Source of the DNA: Rhodobacterales bacterium RIFCSPHIGHO2_02_FULL_62_130
Lineage (GTDB): Bacteria; Pseudomonadota; Alphaproteobacteria; Rhodobacterales; Rhodobacteraceae
Assembly (NCBI GenBank): GCA_001828855.1
Contig: MHZT01000030.1
Coordinates: 20,320-84,319, forward strand
Length of the DNA: 64,000 nucleotides
Reading direction: 5' to 3'
In this document: in pieces, positions 36,824 to 46,032 of the stretch
How positions within the stretch are numbered: position 1 is the first letter of the stretch
Layout: each line of letters starts with the position of its first letter
The notes under the pieces: generated by a model
The model's input: the letters and a program-made list of their open reading frames with translations, nothing else
Database searches by the model: none
Told to the model about the DNA's origin: nothing
Translations under genes and position numbers: made by a program

Positions 36824-37896
36824 GTTGCCGTCACCGGATAAAGCTTTACCCCCGAAACCACGCGCGACAGCGTGCCTTGTCCCGCAAAAGGATCGTCCAC
36901 CGTCAGGCCAAGCGCATCCGACCAGACCACCGCCAGCACCTGTGCCACCACGACGGGCAGAATGATGTTCCAGTTCTCGGTCGGCACCGCAATATCTCCG
37001 TCTGGCCCGATCTTCGTTACGGTAGAGCCGGGAAACTGCGCGCGCAACTCTGTGACCAGATCGGCATCATAGCGGGCGGCGTGCGGATCGGCCGAGCCGA
37101 AAACCCAGATATCCGTCGCCCCGCACACAAAGGATTTCGGCCCATGCCGAAAGCCAAGCGTCGAATCCCAGAGCGCCGGAATCTGTCCCGCCGCCAGTTC
37201 CATCACCTTGAGCGCCGCCTCGCGCGCCGCAAAGGCCAAAGCGCCAGACCCGACAAAAACCACCCGATCCGGCCTGCGTGCCGAACCGGCATAGGCCACA
37301 ATGTCAGGCAGAAGGCGCTGCAAATTGTCAGAAACAGTCTCTAAACGACCCTTTGTCTCTGATTCAGGCGTCGAAAGGTCGAACACAGCCAAGGCGGTCA
37401 ACAGCATGGTTGAAAAGCTGGAAGTCATCGCAAAGCCCGCATCATGCGTTGCATCGGGCAGAACGATCACCCTCTGATGGGCGGCTGTGCGGGTCGCCAA
37501 GGCACTTGCAGCGTTACAGGTGATATTCAGGCGCGGTGAGTCCGGCGCCAAGACATCCAACAGGTCCAGCGTGCCAAGCGTTTCCGCGCTGTTGCCAGAG
37601 CGGCCAAAATTCACCATCAAAACCCGCCGCCCGTTCAGGTAGGCACGGGGCCGCGCGACCAGATCGGTGGTGGCAACCGCGCGCAACCTTGGGCCTTTTC
37701 CGCCTTCCAGCGCGGCAACCACCATCTCGCCTATATAGGCAGAAGACCCCGCACCACAGAACCAGACCTCGTCAACCGCCTGTGCAGCGACCCATGCGCG
37801 CAAAGCGGCGACATCCAGCGCCGCCGCCCAATCGCGCCAGATGGCAGGCTGGGCGTGAATTTCGCACCAAGTGGCAAAACGGGTCAGGTCGGTCAT
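36820..37896 (-). CDS. AgaS-like SIS-domain aldose-ketose isomerase/deaminase
   Basis: The 358-residue protein contains two SIS sugar-phosphate domains with VWFCGAGSSAYIGEM near residue 43, NFGRSGNSAETLGTL near 94, and TSSFSTMLLTALAVF. It resembles AgaS, the galactosamine-6-phosphate deaminase/isomerase of GalNAc pathways, more than classical NagB. In this operon it could convert GlcN-6-P or GalN-6-P to the ketose phosphate and ammonia. It overlaps both flanking genes by 4 bp. Confidence 0.82.
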   Translation of the reverse strand: MTDLTRFATWCEIHAQPAIWRDWAAALDVAALRAWVAAQAVDEVWFCGAGSSAYIGEMVVAALEGGKGPRLRAVATTDLVARPRAYLNGRRVLMVNFGRSGNSAETLGTLDLLDVLAPDSPRLNITCNAASALATRTAAHQRVIVLPDATHDAGFAMTSSFSTMLLTALAVFDLSTPESETKGRLETVSDNLQRLLPDIVAYAGSARRPDRVVFVGSGALAFAAREAALKVMELAAGQIPALWDSTLGFRHGPKSFVCGATDIWVFGSADPHAARYDADLVTELRAQFPGSTVTKIGPDGDIAVPTENWNIILPVVVAQVLAVVWSDALGLTVDDPFAGQGTLSRVVSGVKLYPVTAT

Positions 37897-38912
37897 GTTG
37901 TCTGCGTCACTTTCGAGAGGGTGGCGGGGCGGTCCGGATCATGGCCAAGCGCAAGAGCGACGGCCAGAACCAGTGGATAGGTCAGATACAGCAAAAGCGC
38001 GGCTGCCGCAGCGGGTGTCAGATCCGACGCACCCACATCGGAAGGGCGGATGCGATACACCGTCCCACCGGCTGCACGAAACCGCGCTTCGGCAGTATCA
38101 AGGCTGGCCTGCACATCGGCCTGCCCTGTGTCAAGGATCAGCACCAGCAACGGCTTTGTCACCAGTTGCAGCGGGCCATGCAGGACTTCGGAACTGGAAT
38201 AGGCCTCGGCATGTAACGCACAGGTCTCTTTCAGCTTCAGCGCCAACTCTTGCGCCGCGCCAAAACCGGTGTCACGCCCGATCACATAAACATGCTGGGC
38301 GCGAAGCAGCGCCGAAACCAAACCGGGCGAGGCGGGCAGCGCCACCCCGTCAAGTGCAGCGATGGCCTGTGCCGAAGCCGCCGCGCGCTGGGCATATTCA
38401 GGCTCTAACACCGCCAACAGAGCCATTCCTGCCGCGATTGATCCAATGACAGACTTGGTTGCAGGCACGGCAATTTCCGGCCCCGCGCCGATGGGCAAGG
38501 TGATATGCGCCGCCGATTCAACCGGTGATCCTGCCTGATTGACCAGCCCGATCACCGCTGCACCGCTGTTGCGCGCACCCTTGGCCGACCGCACCAGATC
38601 CTCGCTTGCCCCCGATTGTGACACGACAATCGACACGGTTCCCGCCATATCAACACCGCGCCCCAGCGAAAACACAGAGGGCGGCAGCGAGGTCATCGGG
38701 CGGCCTGTCTCGCGCATGAATTCATATGACAGGATACTTGCTGCCGCATCCGACGACCCGCGCGCGATGGTGTAAAAGGCGCGGGCCTTGGCCGGATCAA
38801 GCGCCATCAGCGCCGATCTCGCCTGCGCCGAAACCGCGCCTGTCACCGCACGCGCAAACACGGCCAGAGCCTCGGCAATCTCGGCGCGCATGTGGTGGCC
38901 GGGTTCAGTCAT
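37893..38912 (-). CDS. SIS-domain protein, NagB-II-type glucosamine-6-phosphate deaminase
   Basis: The 339-residue product lacks the glutaminase domain of GlmS and has two SIS domains: ARGSSDAAASILSYEFM (about residue 50), SQSGASEDLVRSAKGARNSG (about 95) and the second-domain VIGRDTGFGAAQELALKLKET. This is the architecture of NagB-II deaminases. The start ATG 38912 gives MTEPGHHMRAEI; the frame is open to 39050. It is the first gene of the amino-sugar operon, below an inverted repeat at 39029-39051. Confidence 0.85.
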   Translation of the reverse strand: MTEPGHHMRAEIAEALAVFARAVTGAVSAQARSALMALDPAKARAFYTIARGSSDAAASILSYEFMRETGRPMTSLPPSVFSLGRGVDMAGTVSIVVSQSGASEDLVRSAKGARNSGAAVIGLVNQAGSPVESAAHITLPIGAGPEIAVPATKSVIGSIAAGMALLAVLEPEYAQRAAASAQAIAALDGVALPASPGLVSALLRAQHVYVIGRDTGFGAAQELALKLKETCALHAEAYSSSEVLHGPLQLVTKPLLVLILDTGQADVQASLDTAEARFRAAGGTVYRIRPSDVGASDLTPAAAAALLLYLTYPLVLAVALALGHDPDRPATLSKVTQTT

Positions 38913-39028
38913 CACCGCACCGCCATTTTCCGGAAAACACCCATGAAATCCCCTGTCATGCCTGAAATTCCTGCCGCCAAGGCTACCGAAACCGGCCCTA
39001 GCCCTCTTGCTCGCGAAACCCAGTTCAT

Positions 39029-39051
39029 CTTGCAAAATCACGATTTGCAAG
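39029..39051. promoter_or_regulatory. Candidate operator upstream of the amino-sugar operon
   Basis: Perfect inverted repeat CTTGCAAA (39029-39036) and TTTGCAAG (39044-39051) with a 7-bp spacer, in the 280-bp divergent gap before the SIS/nag operon and the aminotransferase gene. No regulator gene is adjacent. The rest of this gap shows nothing I can identify. Confidence 0.55.
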
Positions 39052-39192
39052 CCGATGAAGGCGCATAGGGCAATCCGTCCGACGCATAACCCGGGGCGGT
39101 TTTACCGTCACAGTGCTGCGGCAACGGCTGCGGATTCCCCCCTTGGCCTTCCTGCGCCGCCCGCATAGCGTGGCGCAAAGCAGGAGCCTCCC

Positions 39193-40092
39193 ATGACCGA
39201 CCACGTTTCCACCCATCAGGCCGAAGACGACGCCCGCAATGAATCGATTCTGATCTATGTGAACGGCAAGATCGTGCCGAAGGCGCAGGCGCTGGTCTCG
39301 GTCTATGATTCGGGCTTCATGCTGGGCGATGGCGTGTGGGAAGGCGTGCGGCTGTATCACGGGCGCTGGACCTTCCTTGACGAACATATGGACCGGCTGT
39401 TCGAGGCCGCAAAGGCCATCGACCTGACCATCGGCATGACGAAAGAGGCGGTGATCGCCGCTTTGCTGGACACACAAAAGGCGAACGGCATGACCACCGA
39501 TGCCCATGCCCGCCTGATGGTGACGCGGGGGATCAAGACGCGGCCCTTCCAGCACCCGAAACTGTCGCAGCAGGGGCCGACCGTGGTCATCATCATGGAA
39601 CATTCGCGCCAGAAACTGCCGCGCCCGATCCGGCTTGCAACGGTGCCGCACCTGCGCGGCCTGCCGATGACGCAAGACCCCAAGCTGAACAGCCATTCCA
39701 AACTGAACTGCATCCTTGCCTGCATCGCCGCCGAAAAAGCCGGCGCGGACGAGGCGCTGATGCTGGATGTGCATGGTTTCGTGAACACCACCAACGCCTG
39801 CAACTTCTTTATCGTGCGGAAGGGGCAGGTTTGGACCAGCACCGGCGATTACTGCATGAACGGGATCACGCGGCAAAAGGTGATCGACCTGTGCCGCGCC
39901 AATGACATTCCGGTGTTTGAACGCAACTTCAGCCTTGTCGATACCTATGGCGCGGACGAGGCGTTTCTGACCGGCACCTTCGGCGCGCAAACGCCGGTGG
40001 GCATGATCGACGGGCGTGTGATCGGCACGGGCCAGATGGGTCCGATGACCGAGCGGATTCGCGGCCTGTACAAGGCGCTGGTCGGGGCCTAG
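39193..40092 (+). CDS. Class IV PLP aminotransferase (branched-chain/D-amino-acid type)
   Basis: The 299-residue fold-type IV enzyme has the catalytic lysine in NSHSKLNCILACIAAE, DEALMLDVHGFVNTTNACNFF (the E...N..N.F pattern of the family) and FLTGTFGAQTPV near the end. Relatives transaminate branched-chain or D-amino acids, or act as 4-amino-4-deoxychorismate lyases; I cannot choose. A ribosome-binding AGGAG lies just upstream. A sulfotransferase gene follows 54 bp later and may be functionally linked. Confidence 0.87.
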   Translation: MTDHVSTHQAEDDARNESILIYVNGKIVPKAQALVSVYDSGFMLGDGVWEGVRLYHGRWTFLDEHMDRLFEAAKAIDLTIGMTKEAVIAALLDTQKANGMTTDAHARLMVTRGIKTRPFQHPKLSQQGPTVVIIMEHSRQKLPRPIRLATVPHLRGLPMTQDPKLNSHSKLNCILACIAAEKAGADEALMLDVHGFVNTTNACNFFIVRKGQVWTSTGDYCMNGITRQKVIDLCRANDIPVFERNFSLVDTYGADEAFLTGTFGAQTPVGMIDGRVIGTGQMGPMTERIRGLYKALVGA

Positions 40093-40146
40093 GCGGCTAC
40101 GGCTGTGACCACGGAAAAACCACGCATGCAGCACGGGAAAACGACA

Positions 40147-40863
40147 ATGAAAATCGCCATGTGGAGCGGTCCCCGCAACCTGTCCACCGCCATGATGTAC
40201 GCTTTCGCCGCGCGGGGCGATTGCGCGGCCTGGGACGAGCCGTTTTATGGCGCCTATCTGAACGCCACCCATATTGACCATCCGATGAGGGCCGAGGTGA
40301 TTGCTGCGCAAAACCCCGATCCTGTGGCGGTGGCGGCGGGGTGCCTTGGTCCGATCCCCGATGGCAAGCCGTTGTTTTATCAGAAACATATGACGCTTCA
40401 CATGATCCCCGCCTTTGATCGCGGCTTCATGCGGGGCTTGACCAATGTGTTCCTGATCCGCCATCCCGCCCGCGTTGTCGCCAGCTATGCCAAGAAACGC
40501 GAAGGCACGACCCTTGCCGACATCGGCTTTACCCAGCAGGCGGAGCTGTTTGACGAGGTGGCAGGCTGGATGGGCCGCGCCCCCTTGGTGATCGACAGCG
40601 CCGATATCCGCGCCAACCCGCACGCGGCCCTGTCAGGCCTTTGTGCAGCGCTGGAAATTCCGTTTACAGACAACATGTTACACTGGCCTGCTGGCCCCAA
40701 ACCCTATGACGGTGTTTGGGCGCCGCACTGGTATAATGCGGTCCACAAGTCCACCGGATTCGAAGACCCCGAAGGCGATCTGCCAGACCTGTCCGCCGAT
40801 TATCGCCGCTTGGTGGATCAGGCGATGCCGCATTACGAACGGTTGGCGGCCTACAGGCTGTAG
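40147..40863 (+). CDS. Sulfotransferase-family protein
   Basis: The 238-residue product starts KIAMWSGPRNLSTAMMYAFA, a PAPS 5'-phosphosulfate loop, and has FLIRHPARVVASYAKKREG resembling the 3'-phosphate-binding motif. The acceptor is unknown. In-frame GTG 40105 and ATG 40126 lie upstream; ATG 40147 puts the P-loop near the N-terminus as in the family and follows GGGAAAA. It is co-directional with the class IV aminotransferase, suggesting that an amino- or keto-compound pathway is involved. Confidence 0.82.
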   Translation: MKIAMWSGPRNLSTAMMYAFAARGDCAAWDEPFYGAYLNATHIDHPMRAEVIAAQNPDPVAVAAGCLGPIPDGKPLFYQKHMTLHMIPAFDRGFMRGLTNVFLIRHPARVVASYAKKREGTTLADIGFTQQAELFDEVAGWMGRAPLVIDSADIRANPHAALSGLCAALEIPFTDNMLHWPAGPKPYDGVWAPHWYNAVHKSTGFEDPEGDLPDLSADYRRLVDQAMPHYERLAAYRL

Positions 40864-40881
40864 GCCGCCAACCCCTTCAAA

Positions 40882-41517
40882 TCAAAGGCCAAGTTCTGTG
40901 CGGATATAGGCCAGCGCCTCATCCGACAGGGGTTCACTGCCGGTTGCAGTCAAAAGCGCCGCGTCTTCGGCAGCAACGGCCAGTTCCAGTTCAGTGTTCG
41001 CGGTGCCAACGGCGGTGGTGGCATCTGCAATAGCCAGATTGGCCGCCGCAATCGCCGCATCGCGTGCCGTGATCTCTTCCGGTGTCGAGGCAGGCAGCGC
41101 CTCCGCCACAGCAAGTCCGTTCTGGGCTGCAGCCAAATTGGAGGCAGCAGTTTCCACTGCCAATTCAGCGGCTTGCGTGGCCAGTGCAGCATTCTGATAG
41201 GCGGCAATCTTGCCAACCTGGCTGTTGGGATCGGCATTCTTCAATGCATTCGGATTGGCGTGAACTGCGTTCATGCCCTTAAGTTCTGACGCCAAAGCGC
41301 CATTGCCATTGTTAGATCCAGTCGTCTTGGCGGCGTTGTTGGTGCCGCCGTTGCCGTTGTTTCCGGCGTTTTCACTGTTTCCACCATTGCCTTTGCCATT
41401 CGAACTGTCGGCATAGGCGACATCAAGGCCGGTCGCATGAACAAGCAAGGCCGGAACCGGACCAAGCGCCAAAGCCAGAAGTCCAAAGGCCTTGGTCAAA
41501 GAGCGAAGCGATTTCAT
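40882..41517 (-). CDS. Secreted low-complexity protein, Asn/Gly-rich then Ala-rich
   Basis: No function recognised. The 211-residue product has a long signal peptide (cleavage probably after HATGLDVAYA, about residue 37), an Asn/Gly-rich segment of about 40 residues, then an Ala/Glu-rich helical region likely to form coiled coil (AAYQNAALATQAAELAVETA and repeats), and a short acidic C-terminus. The ATG 41517 follows AAAGGA. It lies downstream of the argG terminator and is therefore expressed from its own promoter. Confidence 0.75.
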   Translation of the reverse strand: MKSLRSLTKAFGLLALALGPVPALLVHATGLDVAYADSSNGKGNGGNSENAGNNGNGGTNNAAKTTGSNNGNGALASELKGMNAVHANPNALKNADPNSQVGKIAAYQNAALATQAAELAVETAASNLAAAQNGLAVAEALPASTPEEITARDAAIAAANLAIADATTAVGTANTELELAVAAEDAALLTATGSEPLSDEALAYIRTELGL

Positions 41518-41629
41518 GGGGATATCCTTTACAAAGGCGGGCCACATCCTGAGCGGCGTTTCGAGAGCTTAACTGGAAACCAAAGCAATCATCCCGAGGC
41601 GCATCAGTCGGAGCAAAAGATGGCAAAGA

Positions 41630-41662
41630 CAAGGCCGGACAATCTGGGATTGTCCGGCCTTG
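41630..41662 (-). terminator. Strong terminator after argG
   Basis: Perfect 14-bp stem CAAGGCCGGACAAT / ATTGTCCGGCCTTG with a 5-base loop, 30 bp past the argG stop. On the argG strand it is followed by a pyrimidine-rich tail (GTCTTTGCCATCTTTTGC). Confidence 0.85.
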
Positions 41663-41691
41663 CGATAAACCGCGCAGTCAGTGGGATTAAA

Positions 41692-42924
41692 TCAGCGCTT
41701 CTTTGCCACCCGTGCATTGCGCGTTGCGATCAGTTTCAGGCGCAGCGCATTGAGGCGGATGAAGCCTGCGGCGTCTTTCTGATCGTAAGCGCCCGCATCT
41801 TCTTCAAATGTCACATGTTTTTCCGAATACAGGCTGTGATCCGACCAGCGCGCCACGGTGCGGGCCGAGCCTTTGTACAGCTTCACCCGCACGTTGCCGG
41901 TGACATGTTCCTGCGATTTGTCGATCAGGGCTTGCAGCATTTCGCGTTCCGGCGAGAACCAGAAGCCGTTGTAGATCAGTTCCGCATAGCGCGGCATGAT
42001 GCTGTCTTTCAGGTGGCCAGCACCGGAATCCAGCGTGATCTGTTCGATGCCGCGGTGCGCTTCCAGCAGTATCGTGCCGCCGGGGGTTTCATAAACGCCG
42101 CGCGATTTCATGCCGACAAAGCGGTTTTCCACCAGATCCAGACGGCCCACGCCATGCTTGCCGCCCAATTCGTTCAGCTTGGTCAGGATCGTCGCCGGAG
42201 ACATCGGCACGCCGTTGATCGCAACCGCATCACCTTTTTCGAAGGTGATTTCCACCATCTCGGCAGTATCCGGTGCCTCTTCCGGCGAAACGGTGCGCTG
42301 ATACACATATTCGGGCGCTTCATCTGCCGGATTTTCCAGCGCCTTACCCTCGGACGAGGTGTGCAGCAGGTTGGCGTCAACCGAGAACGGCGCTTCGCCG
42401 CGCTTGTCCTTGGCAATCGGAATCTGGTTCGCTTCGGCAAACTCGATCAGCTTGGTGCGGCTGGTCAGATCCCATTCGCGCCACGGTGCAATCACCTTGA
42501 TGGCGGGGTTCAGCGCATAGGCGCAAAGTTCGAACCGCACCTGATCGTTGCCCTTGCCGGTCGCGCCATGCGCCACGGCATCCGCACCGGTTTCCTCGGC
42601 AATCCGCACCAGATGCTTGGAAATCAGCGGCCGCGCGATCGAGGTGCCAAGCAGATACAGGCCTTCATACAGGGCATTGGCGCGGAACATCGGGAACACG
42701 AAGTCGCGCACGAATTCTTCGCGCACGTCAACGATGTGGATGTTTTCCTTCTTGATCCCCAGCAATTCGGCCTTGGCCCGCGCGGGTTCAAGCTCTTCGC
42801 CCTGTCCCAGATCGGCGGTAAAGGTCACCACCTCGCAGCCATATTCGGTTTGCAGCCATTTCAGGATGATCGAGGTATCAAGCCCGCCCGAATAGGCGAG
42901 AACAACTTTCTTGGGCGCGGACAT
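41692..42924 (-). CDS. argG: Argininosuccinate synthase
   Basis: Joins citrulline and aspartate with ATP in arginine synthesis. The 410-residue product begins [20 protein letters not shown] with the PP-loop SGGLDTS (near residue 12), contains [13 protein letters not shown] and [10 protein letters not shown], and matches the usual length of about 405. It is divergent from ilvA across 99 bp and followed by a strong terminator. Confidence 0.97.
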   Translation of the reverse strand: MSAPKKVVLAYSGGLDTSIILKWLQTEYGCEVVTFTADLGQGEELEPARAKAELLGIKKENIHIVDVREEFVRDFVFPMFRANALYEGLYLLGTSIARPLISKHLVRIAEETGADAVAHGATGKGNDQVRFELCAYALNPAIKVIAPWREWDLTSRTKLIEFAEANQIPIAKDKRGEAPFSVDANLLHTSSEGKALENPADEAPEYVYQRTVSPEEAPDTAEMVEITFEKGDAVAINGVPMSPATILTKLNELGGKHGVGRLDLVENRFVGMKSRGVYETPGGTILLEAHRGIEQITLDSGAGHLKDSIMPRYAELIYNGFWFSPEREMLQALIDKSQEHVTGNVRVKLYKGSARTVARWSDHSLYSEKHVTFEEDAGAYDQKDAAGFIRLNALRLKLIATRNARVAKKR

Positions 42925-43023
42925 CGGCAGGCTCCTGCGTGAAAACTGCCAGCGGTCTATTGCGTTTTGCCTGCCTGAACAAGACGGATTGGCCTTGCCG
43001 CGCCTTCGCGCTAGGGTTTCCTC

Positions 43024-44271
43024 ATGTCAGATTTTGCCCAAGCCGCCCGCCAATCCACCCGCGCTCTGCGCGAGTTGTTCCCGCGCACCCCGTTGCAGCG
43101 CAATGAATACCTGTCGCGCCGCTTTGGCGCCGATATATGGCTGAAGCGCGAGGATCTTTCGCCGGTGCGCAGTTACAAACTGCGCGGGGCCTTCACGGCA
43201 ATGCGGAAGGTGCGGGCGACCAACCCGGCGCAGACCGAATTTGTCTGCGCCAGTGCTGGCAATCACGCGCAGGGGGTGGCCTTTGCCTGCCGTCATTTCG
43301 GGGTGAAAGGCACGATTTTCATGCCTGTGACCACGCCGCAGCAAAAGATCGACAAGACGCGGGCCTTTGGCGGCGATGCGGTGCGGATCGTGCTGACGGG
43401 CGACTATTTCGATCAGACCTTGGCCGCCAGCCAACGATTCTGCACCGAAAAGGGCGCGCATTTCCTGTCCCCCTTCGACGATGACGATGTGATCGAAGGC
43501 CAAGCCTCGGTCGCGGTCGAGATGCTGGAGCAATTGGGACATGCCCCCGATCTGGTGATTCTTCCGGTGGGCGGTGGTGGGCTGTCGGCGGGGGTGACGC
43601 AATTTCTGCGGATCGAGGCGCCGCAAACAGAGTTCCGCTTTGTCGAGCCTGTCGGCGGTGCCAGCCTTACGGCGGCACTGGTCGCGCATGAACCGGTCAA
43701 ACTGCGGACAATCAACAGTTTTGTTGACGGAGCCGCCGTTGCCCGACTGGGTGACAAGACCTTTGCGGCGCTGTCCTGGGTGCGTCCCGAAGAGGTTCTT
43801 CTGGCCCCCGAGGACCGCATTTGTGTCACCATGCTGGACATGCTGAACGTCGAAGGCATCGTTCTGGAACCTGCAGGCGCGCTGTCGGTCGATGTTTTGC
43901 CAGACCTTGCCGAGCGGATCGCAGGAAAGACCGTTGTTTGTGTCACCTCTGGCGGCAACTTCGATTTCGAACGCCTGCCCGAAGTCAAGGAACGCGCGCA
44001 ACGCTATTCGGGGGTGAAGAAATACTTCATCCTGCGGATGCCGCAGCGGCCGGGTGCTTTGAAAGAGTTTCTTGCCATGCTTGGCCCCGAGGATGACATC
44101 GCCCGTTTTGAATACCTCAAGAAATCGGCCCGCAACTTCGGGTCGGTCCTGATCGGGATCGAGACGAAGAACGCCGCGAATTTTGCCCTCCTTTTCGCGC
44201 AGCTTGACGCCGCAGCCTTCACCTATCGCGACATCACCAATGACGAGATTCTGTCGGAATTTCTGATCTAG
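43024..44271 (+). CDS. ilvA: Threonine ammonia-lyase (threonine deaminase)
   Basis: PLP enzyme converting threonine to 2-oxobutyrate, first step to isoleucine. The 415-residue product has the PLP lysine in SYKLRGAF (near residue 56), the glycine-loop [10 protein letters not shown] and a C-terminal ACT-like regulatory region ([18 protein letters not shown] near 338). With one ACT-like domain it is the shorter form, compared with E. coli IlvA (514, two domains). It is convergent with the HPt gene, overlapping by 4 bp. Confidence 0.93.
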   Translation: MSDFAQAARQSTRALRELFPRTPLQRNEYLSRRFGADIWLKREDLSPVRSYKLRGAFTAMRKVRATNPAQTEFVCASAGNHAQGVAFACRHFGVKGTIFMPVTTPQQKIDKTRAFGGDAVRIVLTGDYFDQTLAASQRFCTEKGAHFLSPFDDDDVIEGQASVAVEMLEQLGHAPDLVILPVGGGGLSAGVTQFLRIEAPQTEFRFVEPVGGASLTAALVAHEPVKLRTINSFVDGAAVARLGDKTFAALSWVRPEEVLLAPEDRICVTMLDMLNVEGIVLEPAGALSVDVLPDLAERIAGKTVVCVTSGGNFDFERLPEVKERAQRYSGVKKYFILRMPQRPGALKEFLAMLGPEDDIARFEYLKKSARNFGSVLIGIETKNAANFALLFAQLDAAAFTYRDITNDEILSEFLI

Positions 44272-44597
44272 GCCGCGCAAGCCTGCCCCAATCCTGCGTC
44301 AAAACGGGCCTTTGACTCGGTATAGACCTGCCGGACCCGATCCAGATCGATAGCCACATCGCCCGCCGCCGCCCGCCTTTCGCCATCCTGGCACACCGTC
44401 GCCAAAGCGTCGAACCCAAGATTAAGCGCGGCACCCTTCAGGAAATGCAGGTCAGATTCCAGCCCCTTTGCCCCCGCACTGGCCGAGATGCGGGCAATCA
44501 CCTCATCCGCCTCTTCCAGAAACAACGCCACAACGTCGGAGAAATCTTCGGCCCCGATTTCCGAGCGTAGGTCTTTGACTCTGCCCCAGTCGATCAT
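44268..44597 (-). CDS. HPt-domain phosphotransfer protein
   Basis: The 109-residue product is a four-helix HPt module with the phosphorylatable His51 in DLHFLKGAALNLGF, the expected HxxKGxxxxLG motif. It has no kinase domain, so it would shuttle phosphate between a hybrid kinase and a receiver domain. It lies divergently beside the response-regulator/phosphatase gene, making that receiver a likely partner. It is convergent with ilvA. Confidence 0.9.
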   Translation of the reverse strand: MIDWGRVKDLRSEIGAEDFSDVVALFLEEADEVIARISASAGAKGLESDLHFLKGAALNLGFDALATVCQDGERRAAAGDVAIDLDRVRQVYTESKARFDAGLGQACAA

Positions 44598-44763
44598 TCC
44601 GTTCCCCGCGCAAATGCCGCCCCTGCCCTTGGTTAAGGTCAGAGTGCTGGTCGGGATTTAAGAAATGGTAACTCCGTGACAACGAAAAGCGCACAGTTTT
44701 AGGGTTCACCTCTCTTTAATCGCTTGGGTGCAAACAAGGCGTATCATCGCGAAAGGAAGGGCT

Positions 44764-46032
44764 GTGGGCCTGCTGCCAATCAAACGACAGGATCGACCGG
44801 ACGGGGTATCGGTGCCGCGCCCCGTTTTGATCGTCGATGACAGCAAGGCACAGCGCAAGATCCTGTCGATGCAGCTAACCCGCTGGGGCTATCCCACGGT
44901 CGAGGCCGCCTCGGGCGAAGAGGCGTTGGCGCTGTGTCAGGCCACCGATTTCCAGATCGTGCTGTCGGATTGGATGATGCCCGGCATGACGGGCCTTGAA
45001 TTCTGCAAGGCTTTTCGCAGGCTTCCGCGTGAGGGCTACGGATATTTCATCCTGCTGACCTCAAAATCTGAAAAGACCGAAATCGCCGATGGGCTGGAAA
45101 ACGGGGCGGATGACTTTCTGACCAAGCCGGTCAGTTCGGATGAATTGCGCGCAAGGCTGCGGGCGGGGGAACGTATTCTGGGCATGCAGGATGAGCTGGT
45201 CGAAAAGAACCGGCTGATCGGCTCCACCTTGGGCGAGTTGCAGAAACTCTATGATTCGCTGGACCGCGACCTGATCGAGGCGCGCAAACTGCAACAGGCA
45301 CTTGTGCGGGACAGGCAGCTTGAATTTGCGACCGGCTCTGCCTCGGTTCTGCTGCGGCCATCGGGGCATGTGGGGGGCGATCTGGTGGGGACGTTCCAGA
45401 TCAATCCGACGACGATTGCGATCTATTCCGTCGATGTGGCGGGGCATGGCATTGCCTCGGCGATGATGACGGCACGGTTGGCGGCGCTGCTATCTGGCGG
45501 GTCGCCGGATCAGAATATTGCCATGTCGGCGGGTGCCTATGGCCGATCCGAAGCGTGGCCGCCCGAAATGGTGGCGCACCGCCTGAACCGGATGATGACC
45601 GAAGGTTTCGTCGTCGATCAGTATTTCACAATGGCCTATGCCGAGATCGACCTTTTCACAGGACAGGTGCGGATGGTGCAGGCTGGCCACCCGCATCCTT
45701 TGGTCATGCGGGCTGCCGGAGGGGTCGATAAAATCGGCGCGGGGGGAATGCCGATCGGCCTGATCGAAGGCTGCAGCTATAATCGGATCACCTTTTCGCT
45801 GTCACGGGGGGACCGGCTTTTCCTGATGTCTGACGGCATTACCGAATGTCCCAACCCCCAAGGGGAGGAGCTTGGCGTAGACGGGCTGATTGCGTTTCTC
45901 AACAAAAGCAAAGGGTTGAAAAGTTCTGCTTTGCTTGAGGCTTTGATGTGGGATCTGGCAGATTTTGCCGGACAAACAGACTTCCCCGATGATGTGTCGG
46001 GCATCCTGTTCGACTATCGCGGCCCTACCTGA
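44764..46032 (+). CDS. Response regulator with PP2C-type (SpoIIE/RsbU) phosphatase output
   Basis: The 422-residue product from GTG 44764 has a receiver domain (about 20-135) with the acidic pair DD at 25-26, phospho-acceptor Asp69, LLTSKS and TKPVSS, a coiled-coil linker, then a PP2C/SpoIIE phosphatase domain with GGDLVG, DVAGHGIASA, MSDGITE and DDVSGILF metal-binding motifs. The GTG start follows AAAGGAAGG; a GTG at 44728 is the alternative. The architecture matches RsbU/RbaY-like regulators of partner-switching sigma-factor control. It is divergent from the HPt gene. Confidence 0.92.
   Translation: MGLLPIKRQDRPDGVSVPRPVLIVDDSKAQRKILSMQLTRWGYPTVEAASGEEALALCQATDFQIVLSDWMMPGMTGLEFCKAFRRLPREGYGYFILLTSKSEKTEIADGLENGADDFLTKPVSSDELRARLRAGERILGMQDELVEKNRLIGSTLGELQKLYDSLDRDLIEARKLQQALVRDRQLEFATGSASVLLRPSGHVGGDLVGTFQINPTTIAIYSVDVAGHGIASAMMTARLAALLSGGSPDQNIAMSAGAYGRSEAWPPEMVAHRLNRMMTEGFVVDQYFTMAYAEIDLFTGQVRMVQAGHPHPLVMRAAGGVDKIGAGGMPIGLIEGCSYNRITFSLSRGDRLFLMSDGITECPNPQGEELGVDGLIAFLNKSKGLKSSALLEALMWDLADFAGQTDFPDDVSGILFDYRGPT

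Noticed and set aside
39025-40623. A 532-codon open frame on the minus strand
   Set aside because: It lies opposite the class IV aminotransferase and sulfotransferase genes, both of which have clear family motifs.
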